The notes: generated from the letters alone by a model not told the origin. A stretch of DNA of 64,000 bases from Siphonodentalium dalli (GCA_032622095.1 CP136062.1:198965887-199029886), one strand, 5' to 3'. Numbered from the stretch's first letter, positions 38,008 to 50,626 are shown. A program made the numbers and translations.

Positions 38008-39020
38008 TCAGAGAACATGTTCATGTATTCTAGCTCGTCATTCGGGGATGATCAATCAGAGTGAACATGTTCATGTATTCTCGTTATTCAATCAGAGAGA
38101 ACATGTTAATGTATTCTCGTTATTCTGGGATGAACAATCAGAGTGAACATGTTCATGTATTCTCGTTATTCAATCAGAGAGAACATGTTAATGTATTCTC
38201 GTCATTCGGGGATGAACAATCAGAGTGAACATGTTCATGTATTCTCGTCATTCGGGGATGAACAATCAGAGTGAACATGTTCATGTATTCTCGTCATTCG
38301 GGGATGAACAATCAGAGTGAACATGTTCATGTATTCTCGTCATTCGGGGATGATCAATAAGAGTGAACATGTTCAGAAAAGTCGTTGCGCGGGTGAGAGG
38401 AATCGTGTATTCTCGTTATTCTGGAATGATCAATCAGAGTGAATATGTTCATGTATTCTCGTCATTCGGTGATGAACAATCAGAGTGAACATGTTCATGT
38501 ATTCTCGTTATTCGGTGATGAACAATCAGAGTGAACATGTTCATGTATTCTCGTCATTCGGTGATGAACAATCAGAGTGAACATGTTCATGTATTCTCGT
38601 CATTCGGTGATGAACAATCAGAGTGAACATGTTCATGTATTCTCATCATTCGGTGATGAACAATCAGAGTGAACATGTTCATGTATTCTCGTTATTCTGG
38701 GATGGTCAATAAGAGTGAACATGTTCATGTATTATCGTTATTCAGCGATGATCAGTCATAGTGAACATGTTCATGTATTCTCGTCATTCGGCGTTGATCA
38801 ATCAGAGTGAACATGTTCATGTATTCTTGTTATTCAATCAGAGTGAACATGTTCATGTATTCTTGTTATTCTGGGATGGTCAATAAGAGTGAACATATTC
38901 ATGTATTATCGTCATTCTGGGATGAACAATCAGAGTGAACATGTTCATGTATTCTCGTCATTCGGGGATGAACAATCAGAGTGAACATGTTCATGTATTC
39001 TCGTTATTCGGGGATGATCA
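38008..39020. repeat. 46-bp minisatellite with a GAACATGTTC palindrome
   Basis: About 22 units of a 46-bp monomer (AATCAGAGTGAACATGTTC ... ATTCTCGTCATTCGGGGATG). Some units are shortened by loss of the CGGGGATG part. One unit near 38366-38400 holds a foreign insert. Almost every unit keeps GAACATGTTC. Confidence 0.9.
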
Positions 39021-39469
39021 ATTGTCAGATTACATGCATGGTGTTAACAAAATGTGGAACCCTCTGTGGTGATTCGCATCTTATGGCACCGAGCAGCTTT
39101 ACTTAGGTAGCGAGCAGTATTATATACCCAGCTAGCTAGTATAGTTGTTGCGGTAATTTTGGAAGGTGAACCTAGACGACAACATTTTATAAATCCAGTT
39201 TTGGTGTAATTTTGATCGGGAATGTTTCGACAATAATATATTCAAAATCCGCTTTGTGGAAATTTTGTTATCCAAGATGACATCCAACATGGTTGTCTAT
39301 ATGACATCAGTTCTCGAAATAAGTCATTATACGATATATTGTGGCAAAGGAATTACGTAGTGTTATTTCAGTTTGTGTAGAATTAGAGTACGGAAGCGAA
39401 CAGAGTGACTTGGACAGATAATACAACCAGGGACATGAAATGGCTGTCAAAATGGCCATAACTCCAAGC
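39021..39469. other. No recognised gene
   Basis: Intronic sequence leading into the foldback element. An ATTTTGATCGGGAATGTTTCG stretch near 39212 faintly resembles the element's own repeats. Confidence 0.35.
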
Positions 39470-40170
39470 CATGCCACGATAGTGTGGTCGTGGTACGCAA
39501 AAAAAAGGGTTGACCCAGAAGAAATTGGTATAGAAGCGGGTTTGGTGTCATTCGACGCGGGAGAATCTCGTGTATAACATATCCAAAATCCGCTAAAATC
39601 CGCTTTGGGCAAAATCCAGGATCCAAGATGGCGTCCAACATGGCCGCCTTTAGTCAAATAGATTATGACTGAGATTAATTCGACATAATGAGAACAAATG
39701 TTGCCATATTTATACAAATGTAAACATTTTTTGCGAAGGTAAAGTATTATGCCACATATCTATAGAAAAAATGGAACCCCTCGCCCCAGATGGCTGCCAA
39801 AATGGCGGCCTAAACTCGAAAATTTGAAATTTTTGCCTAATATCTTAAATATAAATTCCTGTTGTTTGATAATGGTTCAGACTGGCGACATTGATTAGTC
39901 ATATTCATGTTAATTCATCATTGGAGCAATGAAAGATTCCATAAATGGGGTCCCAGACTCATCTCCACCCTCAAAAATTTGATTTTACAGAACGCGGTAT
40001 AAAATTCCACAAAAATCGCCATTGGGATTCCAGTCGTATATCAACAAGAAATGGACAGAACTGTACAATGTAAGTTGGGCATACCATTATCTATAAATAC
40101 TCCAATTCAAAGAAACCCAAATTGGCGCTTTGTCTTAAAATGGCTGCCAAAATGGCGGTCAAAATATGGA
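39470..40170 (+). repeat. Left arm of a 4.2 kb foldback element
   Basis: Imperfect inverted copy of 43020-43725. Shared landmarks include GTGTGGTCGTGG, GAATCTCGTGTATAAC, CAAGATGGCGTCCAACATGG, CAAAATGGCGGCC and TACAATGTAAGTTGGGCATA. A diverged direct copy of the arm's beginning follows at 40190-40350. The arms differ by many substitutions, so the element is old. Confidence 0.75.
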
Positions 40171-40350
40171 TAATGGCAGATATTTAGAATGGTCGTCAGA
40201 GGGTTACACCCAGAAGGAATTGGTAAAGAAACGGTTTTGTTGTCATTCGACGCTGGAGAATCTCGTGTATAACTTATCCAAAATCCGCTAAAATCCGCTT
40301 TGGGGAAAATACAGAATTCAAGATGGCGTCCAACATGGTCGCCAATAATA

Positions 40351-43019
40351 ATGAAAATGGCAAATATGTAGTTATTCACGAAAACCCATTTGACAAGACG
40401 CCAATTCGGCACCAATACACATCATTGATTGTTTTTTGTGGGTATGAGTAGCCAATCACGATTCAAAATGCTAAGATGGCTACCAAAATGGCCACAGAAA
40501 ATTGTCGAAATTTAAGTTCTGCTCAGAGGAAAGCCGAAACAACACTTCGGTTGTGAGCTAACGATGACAGACCTATTAAACATGTTGCCAATAATCTACT
40601 ACCACAATCAGTTCAGCCCGAAATGTTCCAACTAAGCAGTATCTACTGCAGGATCCAACACGATGTCCACTTATTACGAGGGACTATCTGGAAATTAATT
40701 AAAAACAAATTAAATTGCTACGAATCTGGATTATTAGTCCGGAAGCATCAGGCTATAATGGGTTTTCCAGTGCTGGCGAACGTGAAAAGGACAGGAGGGA
40801 AAAGCGAATAACCTGGGGTTTACTTAATTGGTGGGCAAGTTGGTTATCGGAGCTGGGGAGTTTCAAAGTAAAATTATTTTCTTCAATATCAAGAGGAAAA
40901 ATGAAAATTCGCACGTACATTGTATACCCTTCACACTTTATGTGACAATTCCGTGTCATGCGATTGTTGGTATATACATGTGGATAGAAACATTCTAGTA
41001 AATATATAGACGCACCGATATCTTCTACACATTTAGTGAATTTCATCAATGATATGTAGACACAATGTGCGCCACGGCTGGATCTGACCCGTAGGCGTAA
41101 AGGTATCAACCATTTAGCTTGATGAACTGGTATTTCAAGGTTGTCATTGGATAGAAATGCCACATGAATTAACATGATTAACAACATGTTTGTCTAAGAA
41201 ATGTGAACAATGAACATGTTATTTTCCGGATGTTAGACAATCAAACTGCCACATAAGGCGTTCATCCATGCTCATCAGAGCACGAAATATGTGCAAATTA
41301 ATGACACGAAAACTATTTCATGCGGACGACGTACTCTAGACCTACATCCAACGTCATTTCCTATTAACTTTTATTGTTTGTACGGACGGTTTCGAGGTTT
41401 GAAAATCCCGCTTGTCTAAGAAAACCTCCACATACTTACGGAGTCGATGTGTAAAAAATGTATGGGGATAGTTTCTTCATACATATATGTATTTGGCACA
41501 CGTATTTTCTAGAACATAAGAGATCGCCATTTACCGGAGAGTTGATATCTGGGAAGAGATCAGAGTAAAACTACTTTTCTTACATGTCGAAATGGGAAAT
41601 ACATGGGCTACATTTAGTTCCAGCTTGAAACTTGACAATGATGGCCGAGCCCGAATAGTTAATATTTCGTCGCATCAGTGCTGTAATGTAACCCACATTT
41701 TCAACTTTCCGAGAAAATGAAGGTTGAAGTTTTTAGACAACATTTCTCCTAATGTTGACAAAGAATGACGTATTGTTGTATTTATCCCAATGAAAACTGA
41801 CATTAGCTGTTCATTGAACCACATATTGTTTTCTGTTTACTCCCTCGTTTTCTTTTAAAAAGCAATAGCTCGTTTGGAGATATGACATTTTGCGTATGCC
41901 AGCGACGATTCGTTTCCGTGCTATAATGAAGTTGTGCTAATAAATGCAGATTAAGCTAAATTTGGTGGCAATCGCATGTGTCTATGAACTAAAAAGTGCC
42001 TATTCTACACTATGAAAATTCACCCATGTGCATCATCATACAGAAATGTGTGGAACAATCACAAAATTTAAATCACCAAATGATCACGTGACTAACATGG
42101 AGATACTGCCATATAGCACACATTTTAGAATTCACAAACACAAAACAGAAGTCACGTGGACAACCTGAAGCGTCCGATTGGCTGCTGTTGGACATACGAC
42201 CTCATAGCACGAATAATTGTAAAGATCGCTGGAGATACATTTGCTTCACTGGTTTGTGCGAATATTTGTCATCCAATGCAAGGACAGTTTGGCCCATCGG
42301 ATTGGACTTTTTCTCACGACTCGAATGGTATCAAATACTCATTTCCCGCCATAATGGAGTTACGACATTATAGCACTGATGCGTCAATATTTTGTCAACC
42401 CGCGGGAAGCCACCAAAAGATTGAAAATAAATAGTTTTGATGTATATGAGCCACATACATGTATATGAGCCAACTATCAACTGCATCCACCACTCACAAC
42501 TTCCATTATGTGATAAACTGGGCAGAGTCTACCATTTTCGTTTTGGAAGCCATATTAGATAAAATTTATTGTTTCTTTTGGTCTATTTGAGATGGAATGT
42601 TCACAAATAAAAGAAAGGATCAATTATTTTGTAGACAAGATCTGCTCGTCCCTAAATATCAAATGTGACCAGAACCCCAAAGTCGATTTTGGTTAAATTT
42701 CATACCGCATTCGTTATTACTTATTAGTGAAGGACCGGAGTAAACTATGATCTAATCTATTAGAAATGTCATTGCTGTAATGATCAGTTGACACGATCAT
42801 TGAAAGAATATACCCATGTTTCCCAGTTCAGAGAGCAACAAGTGATAAACAGAAGTGATAGTAAATAGTATTTTTCACATCGGGTGGCCATTTTTGGTAC
42901 TGATTTTTAAGTTTTTACATAGAGCTAGATAATGGCATCATAAAGAGGTATACATTCGTATTTATTTAGTCAATTTTATCCATCAACCACTACTTATAAT
43001 GGATTGAATGACACTGTGA
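40351..43019. other. Interior of the foldback element; no recognised gene
   Basis: About 2.7 kb between the arms. Open frames up to 144 codons (for example 40753-41187 minus and 42156-42434 plus) have no recognisable domain and no transposase signature. Confidence 0.45.
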
Positions 43020-43725
43020 TCAATATCCGCCATTTTCCATATTTTGACCGCCATTTTGGCAGCCATTTTGAGACAAAGCGCCAATTTGGGTTTCATTGAA
43101 TTGGAGTATTTATAGATATTGGTATGCCCAACTTACATTGTACAGTTCTGTCCATTTCTTGTTGATATATGACTGTAATCACATTGGAGAGTTTTGTGGA
43201 ATTTTATACCGCGTTCTGTAAAATCGAATTTTTGAGGGTGTAGATGAGTCTGGGACCCCATTTATGGTATCTTTCATTGCTCCAATGCTGAATTAAGATG
43301 AATAAACCTAATCAAAGTCGCCAGTCTGAACCATTATCAAACAACAGGAATTGATCTTTAAGATATTAGGCAAAAACTTCAAATGTTCGAGTTTAGGCCG
43401 CCATTTTGGCGGCCATCTGGAACGAAGGGTTCCATTTTTGCCATAAACAGGTGGCACAATATTTTACCTTTACAAAAATGTATACATTTGTATACATATG
43501 ACAACATTTGTTCTCACTATTATCGAATTAATCTCAGTCAGAGTATCTTTTGACTAACGGCAGCCATGTTGGACGCCATCTTGGATCCTGAATTTTGCCC
43601 AAAGCGGATTTTAGCGGATTTTGGATATGTTATACACGAGATTCTCCCGCGTCGAATGACACCAAAACCGCTTCTATACCAATTTCTTCTGGGTCTAACC
43701 CTCCGACGACCACACTACGACGAAA
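43020..43725 (-). repeat. Right arm of the foldback element
   Basis: Inverted partner of 39470-40170. The short frames MLDAILDP... here and in the left arm are equivalent pieces of the same repeat and are not a gene. Confidence 0.75.
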
Positions 43726-44089
43726 GCCACAAAGGAATCAAAATACGTATTGGTAATATAAATGCCTGTTGTTAAATATCTTTACAGACAATTAAACATA
43801 TCAATTTGAAGGATTTAACCCAACGATTTACGTCATTAAAGTTCGGGTTTTCTGCTTAGAATACATCCAGCAGTCGGGCCAAAAATAATAATTTCGGGTA
43901 TGCAACACACAAAGTAATTTTTCGTCGCACAGCACATGGTATTTCATTCGGCACGCATGATTAATTATTGAAAGTAACGCGGAAACGGAAGTGCATACCC
44001 TTGGGTTATAAATACCTCAGTTGACCCCGGATGTCATTCTATGGTGAAATAGAATAGACACTTCCGCACATATTACCACAGTCACACCC

Positions 44090-44372
44090 GTTAAACTGCC
44101 ATAAACAGAAAGAACATTAAAATATAGACATATTTTGTTCTTATACCAACATAAATATCGCGTAAATAGTATGTTATTGTCATGTTCGTACGCCGTGTTA
44201 TGTAAACAAAAACCAGGTTATGTGACATTTTTGCTTTTGTTTACACAACAAGGCGTACAAACTTGACAATACCATACCATTTAAGCGATATATATGATTG
44301 GTATAAGCACAAAATATTGTCTATATTTTAATATGCTTTCTGTTTATGGCTGTGTTAACGGGTGTGACTATA
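44090..44372. repeat. ~280-bp palindromic hairpin element
   Basis: Arms of about 135 bp (from GTCACACCCGTTAA to CGTACGCCGTGTTATGTAAAC) pair with 44237-44372 at roughly 80 per cent by eye, with only a short loop around ACCAGGTTATGTG. It may be a MITE. No coding sequence. Confidence 0.7.
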
Positions 44373-44399
44373 TATTTTTAACAGTTATGCCCACCACGA

Positions 44400-44600
44400 A
44401 GGCCATCGGTGCCTTTAAGCCTGAAGTCGTTGCATATAGTGTATTTCTTCCTAGAGAGTTTTACAGAGATACCGGTGTATTAAATAATAAATATGAATCG
44501 AGGACACATGTCCCGAAAAGCGTCAATCGATTCATATAAATTGATTTAGAATTTTTTATCACATTCTCGGGGCAGCTATATAGGATATTTTAGAACAGAG
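44400..44600. repeat. Fragment of the dispersed family seen at 1-1210
   Basis: The TAAATAATAAATATGAATCG block followed by CCGAAAAGCGTCAATCGATT matches, in inverted sense, the arm of the window-start element. Confidence 0.45.
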
Positions 44601-44817
44601 TGAGAAACTATCTTGTTAGAAACATCAATCTAGGCAAATTTCATTTCCAGTAGATGAGATTCATGCTCAGCTGCATCAGAAATAAACTACTTTATTGTAT
44701 CTTTATACATATAATGGACTCAATCTTCAGTATTATCTGCGTTTTATTCACAAGGAGCCAGTTTTAGTTTTGAAATCTTGTTGTTTTAATTGTAGCACGT
44801 AAGTGATACCACATCTT

Positions 44818-47800
44818 TAACCCTTTCTATACTAAAGCATCATTGCTGATTAGTTACCCCAAAGGAAATGTTCAGATAATAAGTTTAACTCTCTCTATAC
44901 TAAAGCATCATTGATGATTAGTTATCCCAAAGGAAATGTTCAGATAATAAGTTTAACCCTCTCTATACTAAAGCATCATTGATGATTAGTTATCCCAAAG
45001 TAAATGTTCAGATAATAAGTTTAACCCTCTTTATACTAAGTCTAAAGCATCATTGATGATTAGTTATCCCAAAGGAAATGTTCAGATAATAAGTTTAACT
45101 CTCTCTGTACTAAAGCATCATTGATGATTAGTTATCCCAAAGGAAATGTTCAGATAATAAGTTTAACCCTCTCTATACTAAGTCTAAAGCATCATTGATG
45201 ATTAGTTATCCCAAAGGAAATGTTCAGATAATAAGTTTAACCCTCTCTACACTAAAGCATCATTGATGATTAGTTATCCCAAAGGAAATGTTCAGATAAT
45301 AAGTTTAACCCTCTCTATACTAAAGCATCATTGATGATTAGTTATCCCAAAGGAAATGTTCAGATAATAAGTTTAACCCTCTCTATACTAAGTCTAAAGC
45401 ATCATTGATGATTAGTTATCCCAAAGGAAATGTTCAGATAATAAGTTTAACCCTCTCTATACTAAGTCTAAAGCATCATTGATGATTAGTTATCCCAAAG
45501 GAAATGTTCAGATAATAAGTTTAACCCCCTCTATACTAAGTCTAAAGCATCATTGATGATTAGTTATCCCAAAGGAAATGTTCAGATAATAAGTTTAACC
45601 CTTTCTATACTAAAGCATCATTGATGATTAGTTATCTCAAAAGAAATGTTCAGATAATAAGTTTAACCCTCTCTATACTAAGTCTAAAGCATCATTGATG
45701 ATTAGTTATCCCAAAGGAAATGTTCAGATAATAAGTTTAACTCTCTCTGTACTAAAGCGTCATTGATGATTAGTTATCCCAAAGGAAATGTTCAGATAAT
45801 AAGTTTAACTCTCTCTGTACTAAAGCATCATTGATGAGTAGTTATCCCAAAGGAAATGTTCAGATAATAAGTTTAACCCTCTCTATACTAAGTCTAAAGC
45901 ATCATTGATGATTAGTTATCCCAAAGGAAATGTTCAGATAATAAGTTTAACTCTCTCTGTACTAAAGCGTCATTGATGATTAGTTATCCCAAAGGAAATG
46001 TTCAGATAATAAGTTTAAGCCTCTCTATACTAAGTCTAAAGCATCATTGATGATTAGTTATCCCAAAGGAAATGTTCAGATAATAAGTTTAACCCTCTCT
46101 ATACTAAGTCTAAAGCATCATTGATGATTAGTTATCCCAAAGGAAATGTTCAGATAGTAAGTTTAACCCTCTCTATACTAACTCTAAAGCATCAGTGATG
46201 ATTAGTTATCCCAAAGGAAATGTTCAGATAATAAGTTTAACCCTCTCTATACTAAGTCTAAACCATCATTGATGATTAGTTATCCCAAAGGAAATGTTCA
46301 GATACTAAGTTTAACCCTCTCTATACTAAGTCTAAAGCATCATTGATGATTAGTTATCCCAAAGGAAATGTTCAGATAATAAGTTTAACTCTCTCTGTAC
46401 TAAAGCATCATTGATGATTAGTTATCCCAAAGGAAATGTTCAGATAATAAGTTTAACTCTCTCTATACCAAGTCTAATGCATCATTGATGATTAGTTATC
46501 CCAAAGGAAATGTTCAGATAATAAGTTTAACCCTCTCTATACCAAGTCTAATGCATCATTGATGATTAGTTATCCCAAAGGAAATGTTCAGATAATAAGT
46601 TTAACCCTCTCTATACCAAGTCTAAAGCATCATTGATGATTAGTTATCCCAAAGGAAATGTTCAGATAATAAGTTTAACCCTCTCTGTACTAAGTCTAAA
46701 GCATCATTGATGATTAGTTATCCCAAAGGAAATGTTCAGATAACAAGTTTAACTCTCTCTGTACTAAAGCATCATTGATGATTAGTTATCCCAAAGGAAA
46801 TGTTCAGATAATAAGTTTAACCCTCTCTATACTAAGTCTAAAGCATCATTGATGATTAGTTATCCCAAAGGAAATGTTCAGATACTAAGTTTAACTCTCT
46901 CTGTACTAAAGCATCATTGATGATTAGTTATCCCAAAGGAAATGTTCAGATAATAAGTTTAACTCTCTCTATACTAAGTCTAAAGCATCATTGATGATTA
47001 GTTATCCCAAAGGAAATGTTCAGATAATAAGTTTAACCCTCTCTGTACCAAAGCATCATTGATGATTAGTTATCCCAAAGAAAATGTTCAGATAATAAGT
47101 TTAACCCTCTCTATACTAAGTCTAAAGCATCATTGATGATTAGTTATCCCAAAGGAAATGTTCAGATAATAAGTTTAACCCTCTCTATACTAAGTCTAAA
47201 GCATCATTGATGATTAGTTATCCCAAAGGAAATGTTCAGATAATAAGTTTAACTCTCTCTGTACTAAAGCATCATTGATGATTAGTTATCCCAAAGGAAA
47301 TGTTCAGATAATAAGTTTAACCCTCTCTGTACTAAGTCTAAAGCATCATTGATGATTAGTTATCCCAAAGGAAATGTTCAGATAATAAGTTTAACCCTCT
47401 CTATACTAAGTCTAAAGCATCATTGATGATTAGTTATCCCAAAGGAAATGTTCAGATAATAAGTTTAACTCTCTCTGTACTAAAGCATCACTGATGATTA
47501 GTTATCCCAAAGGAAATGTTCAGATAATAAGTTTAACCCTCTCTATACTAAGTCTAAGGCATCATTGATGATTAGTTATCCCAAAGGAAATGTTCAGATA
47601 ATAAGTTTAACTCTCTCTGTACTAAAGCATCATTGATGATTAGTTATCCCAAAGGAAATGTTCAGATAATAAGTTTAACCCTCTCTATACTAAGTCTAAA
47701 GCATCATTGATGATTAGTTATCCCAAAGGAAATGTTCAGATAATAAGTTTAACTCTCTCTGTACTAAAGCATCATTGATGATTAGTTATCCCAAAGGAAA

Positions 47801-48331
47801 TGTTCAGATAATAAGTTTAACCCTCTCTATACTAAGTCTAAAGCATCATTGATGATTAGTTATCCCAAAGGAAATGTTCAGATAATAAGTTTAACCCTCT
47901 CGATACCAAGTCTAAAGCATCATTGATGATTAGTTATCCCAAAGGAAATGTTCAGATAATAAGTTTAACCCTCTCTATACTAAGTCTAAAGCATCATTGA
48001 TGATTAGTTATCCCAAAGGAAATGTTCAGATAATAAGTTTAACCCTCTCTATACTAAGTCTAAAGCATCATTGATGATTAGTTATCCCAAAGGAAATGTT
48101 CAGATAATAAGTTTAACCCTCTCTATACTAAGTCTAAAGCATCATTGATGATTAGTTATCCCGAAGGAAATGTTCAGATAATAAGTTTAACCCTCTCTAT
48201 ACTAAAGCATCATTGATGAGTAGTTATCCCAAAGGAAATGTTCAGATAATAAGTTTAACCCTCTCTATACTAAGTCTAAAGCATCATTGATGATTAGTTA
48301 TCCCAAAGGAAATGTTCAGATAATAAGTTTT
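44818..48331. repeat. Satellite of alternating 68- and 74-bp units
   Basis: About 49 units of AACCCTCTCTATACTA(AGTCTA)AAGCATC ... GTTCAGATAATAAGTTT. The two lengths differ by a 6-bp insertion. Units of both kinds are interspersed, often as 68-74 pairs. Confidence 0.95.
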
Positions 48332-48475
48332 TTCCACTCAATCAATTAATAGGACTCCTTCTGCACTTTTAGTTATCTTTCGTCTGCTTGTATCAACTTC
48401 CCCCCTAATGAATAATATACCATTCCGCTGTACAGTTTTTAACTAACTGGAAAAATTCATTTAGTATAGAAAAGG
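44818..48475. mobile_element. MITE whose 5' end has expanded into a 68/74-bp array
   Basis: The left end TTAACCCTTTCTATACTAAA (from about 44818) is inverted at the right end (TTTAGTATAGAAAAGG, about 48456-48471). The flanks are TTAA and TCAA, suggesting a TTAA target with one change. Each array unit begins with the same terminal motif. The non-repetitive right part (48331-48455) matches the solo relative at 35960-36010. Confidence 0.6.
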
Positions 48476-48537
48476 TCAAGAAAGAAAATAGAAAGAAATA
48501 GAGCACACAAATAACGGAAATATCTTAAAAAGGTTCA

Positions 48538-48933
48538 TTAACCCTTTACCCAACAGAACGACCCTGTGCCAATGCATTCTCTTATATATGCGAGTCGACC
48601 ATAGGTCGCCTCGCATATATAAGAGAATGCATTGGCTTAACACATATTAAAAATGATAAAATTGTCAAAGAATGTAGAAAAATATTATAAAAATTGTTAA
48701 AAAATGTAAGAAAAAATTATAAAATTGTTAAAGAATGTAGGAAAAATGGTCGACTCGCATATATAAGAGAATGCATTGGCACAGGGCATAACTGTAACTA
48801 TCACAATGTGGTCGATGAACCGGTTCCAATGATATCCATATTTGTATGGTGGTATTGAGACAGACCGAAGATATTTTAGGCTGTTGAAGCTTTATTTGGG
48901 CGTTTTTGGCCGGTTTGTTGGGTAAAGGGTTAA
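48538..48933 (+). mobile_element. piggyBac-like MITE 35 bp before the last exon
   Basis: TTAA at 48538-48541 and 48930-48933, with ends CCCTTTACCCAACAGA and, inverted, TGTTGGGTAAAGGG. It is related to the copies at 14391-14765 and 17722-18096. It keeps one full internal palindrome (about 48567-48635) and only half of the second. It lies at the 3' end of the last intron, so the remaining intron between it and the acceptor is only 35 bp. Confidence 0.85.
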
Positions 48934-48968
48934 CATGGAATAATGATCGCGATTTATGTTCATTCCAG

Positions 48969-49213
48969 ATTCGTCTGCAGATAACGCGGACAGCGAAACA
49001 AGAACCGCCCTGATTTTAGGAATATGTCTGCCGCTGCTCGCGTTGGTCGCTGGCGCCCTGGTTGTGGTGTATATGATACATAGGAGACATCGGTGGAAGA
49101 AGTTCCTGAGATTGGAATTACCAGAGATGTCACGTGACGATAGTTATCCCACTTACCCGATGACGTCGAGTTATCTGAAAGATGGCGATACCAAATCAGT
49201 CGGAGATTTATGA
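48969..49213 (+). CDS. Last exon: transmembrane and cytoplasmic part of the CUB-LDLA receptor
   Basis: The acceptor is TTCATTCCAG (AG at 48967-48968). The exon enters in phase 1 and ends at TGA 49211-49213. It adds a short acidic stalk, a hydrophobic helix at residues about 216-239 (core LILGICLPLLALVAGALVV), a basic stop-transfer sequence HRRHRWKK, and a 44-residue tail with a YPTYPM tyrosine stretch and a C-terminal VGDL. This fits a type I plasma-membrane protein with a short tail and no enzyme domain. Joining to the LDLA exon rebuilds Asp203. Additional exons in the 14 kb intron are possible but none was seen. No clear AATAAA was found in the next 500 bp. Confidence 0.82.
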
Positions 49214-49716
49214 CGCGCCGAATGTTAAGGGGGGGATGTTCACATATCATCTTCATTGTATGCAGAATCTGAGCAATTATTAAGAGACGACAAAAACAAT
49301 GGATTTTAAAACATTTGAGAGGTTGAAAAGATTATTTATTTTTTTGTCCGTTTCGGTACCAAGCATTGCTAGAAAATATTAATAATTTGACACAACAGTC
49401 CAATCACCCAATAGCTTATTGTCTTGGTTCTATGAGAGGAAGCATCATTTATATCATAATGTTAAGTTAGATTTGTAATTGCCTAATATATCATACCCAC
49501 ATATATTATTGTAATGACGAATAGAGCAGTCACAAATATTCCAGCGGAATGAAAACAAATGTTGATATGCAATGTGGTCCGTCCAATCAGGGAGCAATCA
49601 ACTGGAATTTGGCCAGTGTTGAGAGATATGGTGGTCAGCTTTTATTTGGAAATTAACCCATATGACCCAGAACTAATCTTATCCCACTTTTCCATTGATC
49701 AATTGGGTATTGGGGG
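49214..49716. other. Presumed 3' UTR and following sequence
   Basis: Directly downstream of the stop codon. AT-rich, with no clear polyadenylation signal recognised and no other gene. Confidence 0.35.
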
Positions 49717-49805
49717 TTGTGGGATCACATTTCAGTTATTTTTTATTGAATTGATGCCCCCCTTATTTTTGCACCAATCCCTGCAGAAACTGTGGAGTGT
49801 CACCT
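49717..49805 (+). repeat. Fragment of the 50627-51275 MITE (right end)
   Basis: Nearly identical to 51187-51275 (TTGTGGGATCACATTTCAG ... GAAACTGTGGAGTGTCACCT). The left part is missing. Confidence 0.75.
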
Positions 49806-50626
49806 TCAAGACCAGCAAATAGCACCATTTTCATCTGTCAACTTGACAAATATTGTTACTGAAAATCATTTTTTAGCAAATCTGTTCAGTTAGAAGGAAC
49901 ATTTTATGGTAGATACACCATTCTTCTATGGATATTCCAATTGGTGGGGATATGGAGTCTTGGAACAGTGGGGGGGGGGGGGTGGTGGTTCATGTATATG
50001 GTTATTGGTGATTTTTCAGATGATGGGTACTTCTTCATGACATCATATGCTCCTTGAATCTTAGCTGAAAATGCCGATATTGTGACATTACACAGTATAC
50101 AACAAGATTAGATATTCAGTCTTTCTTATTCACAAGTGTGAAATATAATAATTCAGGTTTCCTTGATCATATTTCACTTGACAACATATTGTTCATGTGA
50201 TGTCATAACCTTGTAAAGCTTTCCCTTAATGCTAAATAAGACTTGGAATTTTTTAACCCATAGTTTTGGGAGAGTATTAAAGATAGTTGTTGTATGAAAT
50301 ATTATGTTTTATTTTGATACCGGTATCTGAGGAAAATATGCATCTCATAATATATTTTATACAACATTTTAGCATTTCAGACCTTTTTCAAGCCACATAT
50401 GATGGTTGAATATATCTATTTTGTCACTACGTCAAGCATAACGTCATTGGGTTCTGAAAGACACAAAAGGGTTGAAATCATGGGGGGTGCATGTAAATCC
50501 CCGCCCAATCTTGCTGCCTGTGATTGCAATAACGCATGGGGTGTAATATATCATTTTAAGCGGTATAATGCAAAGAATATGGAGGTGTGGTCCCTATTAA
50601 AGATTAATAAAATTGCATTTCCCTTA
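49806..50626. other. No recognised gene; poly-G tract
   Basis: A run of about 12 G lies at 49972-49983. A 77-codon frame at 50399 has no recognised domain. Confidence 0.4.

Noticed and set aside
39447-43775. MLDAILDP-type frames as a conserved protein
   Set aside because: They are the two arms of the foldback element read in the same relative frame.
44818-48331. Telomere-like repeat because of TTAACCCT
   Set aside because: The motif appears once per 68/74-bp unit and belongs to a MITE end; no tandem hexamers.
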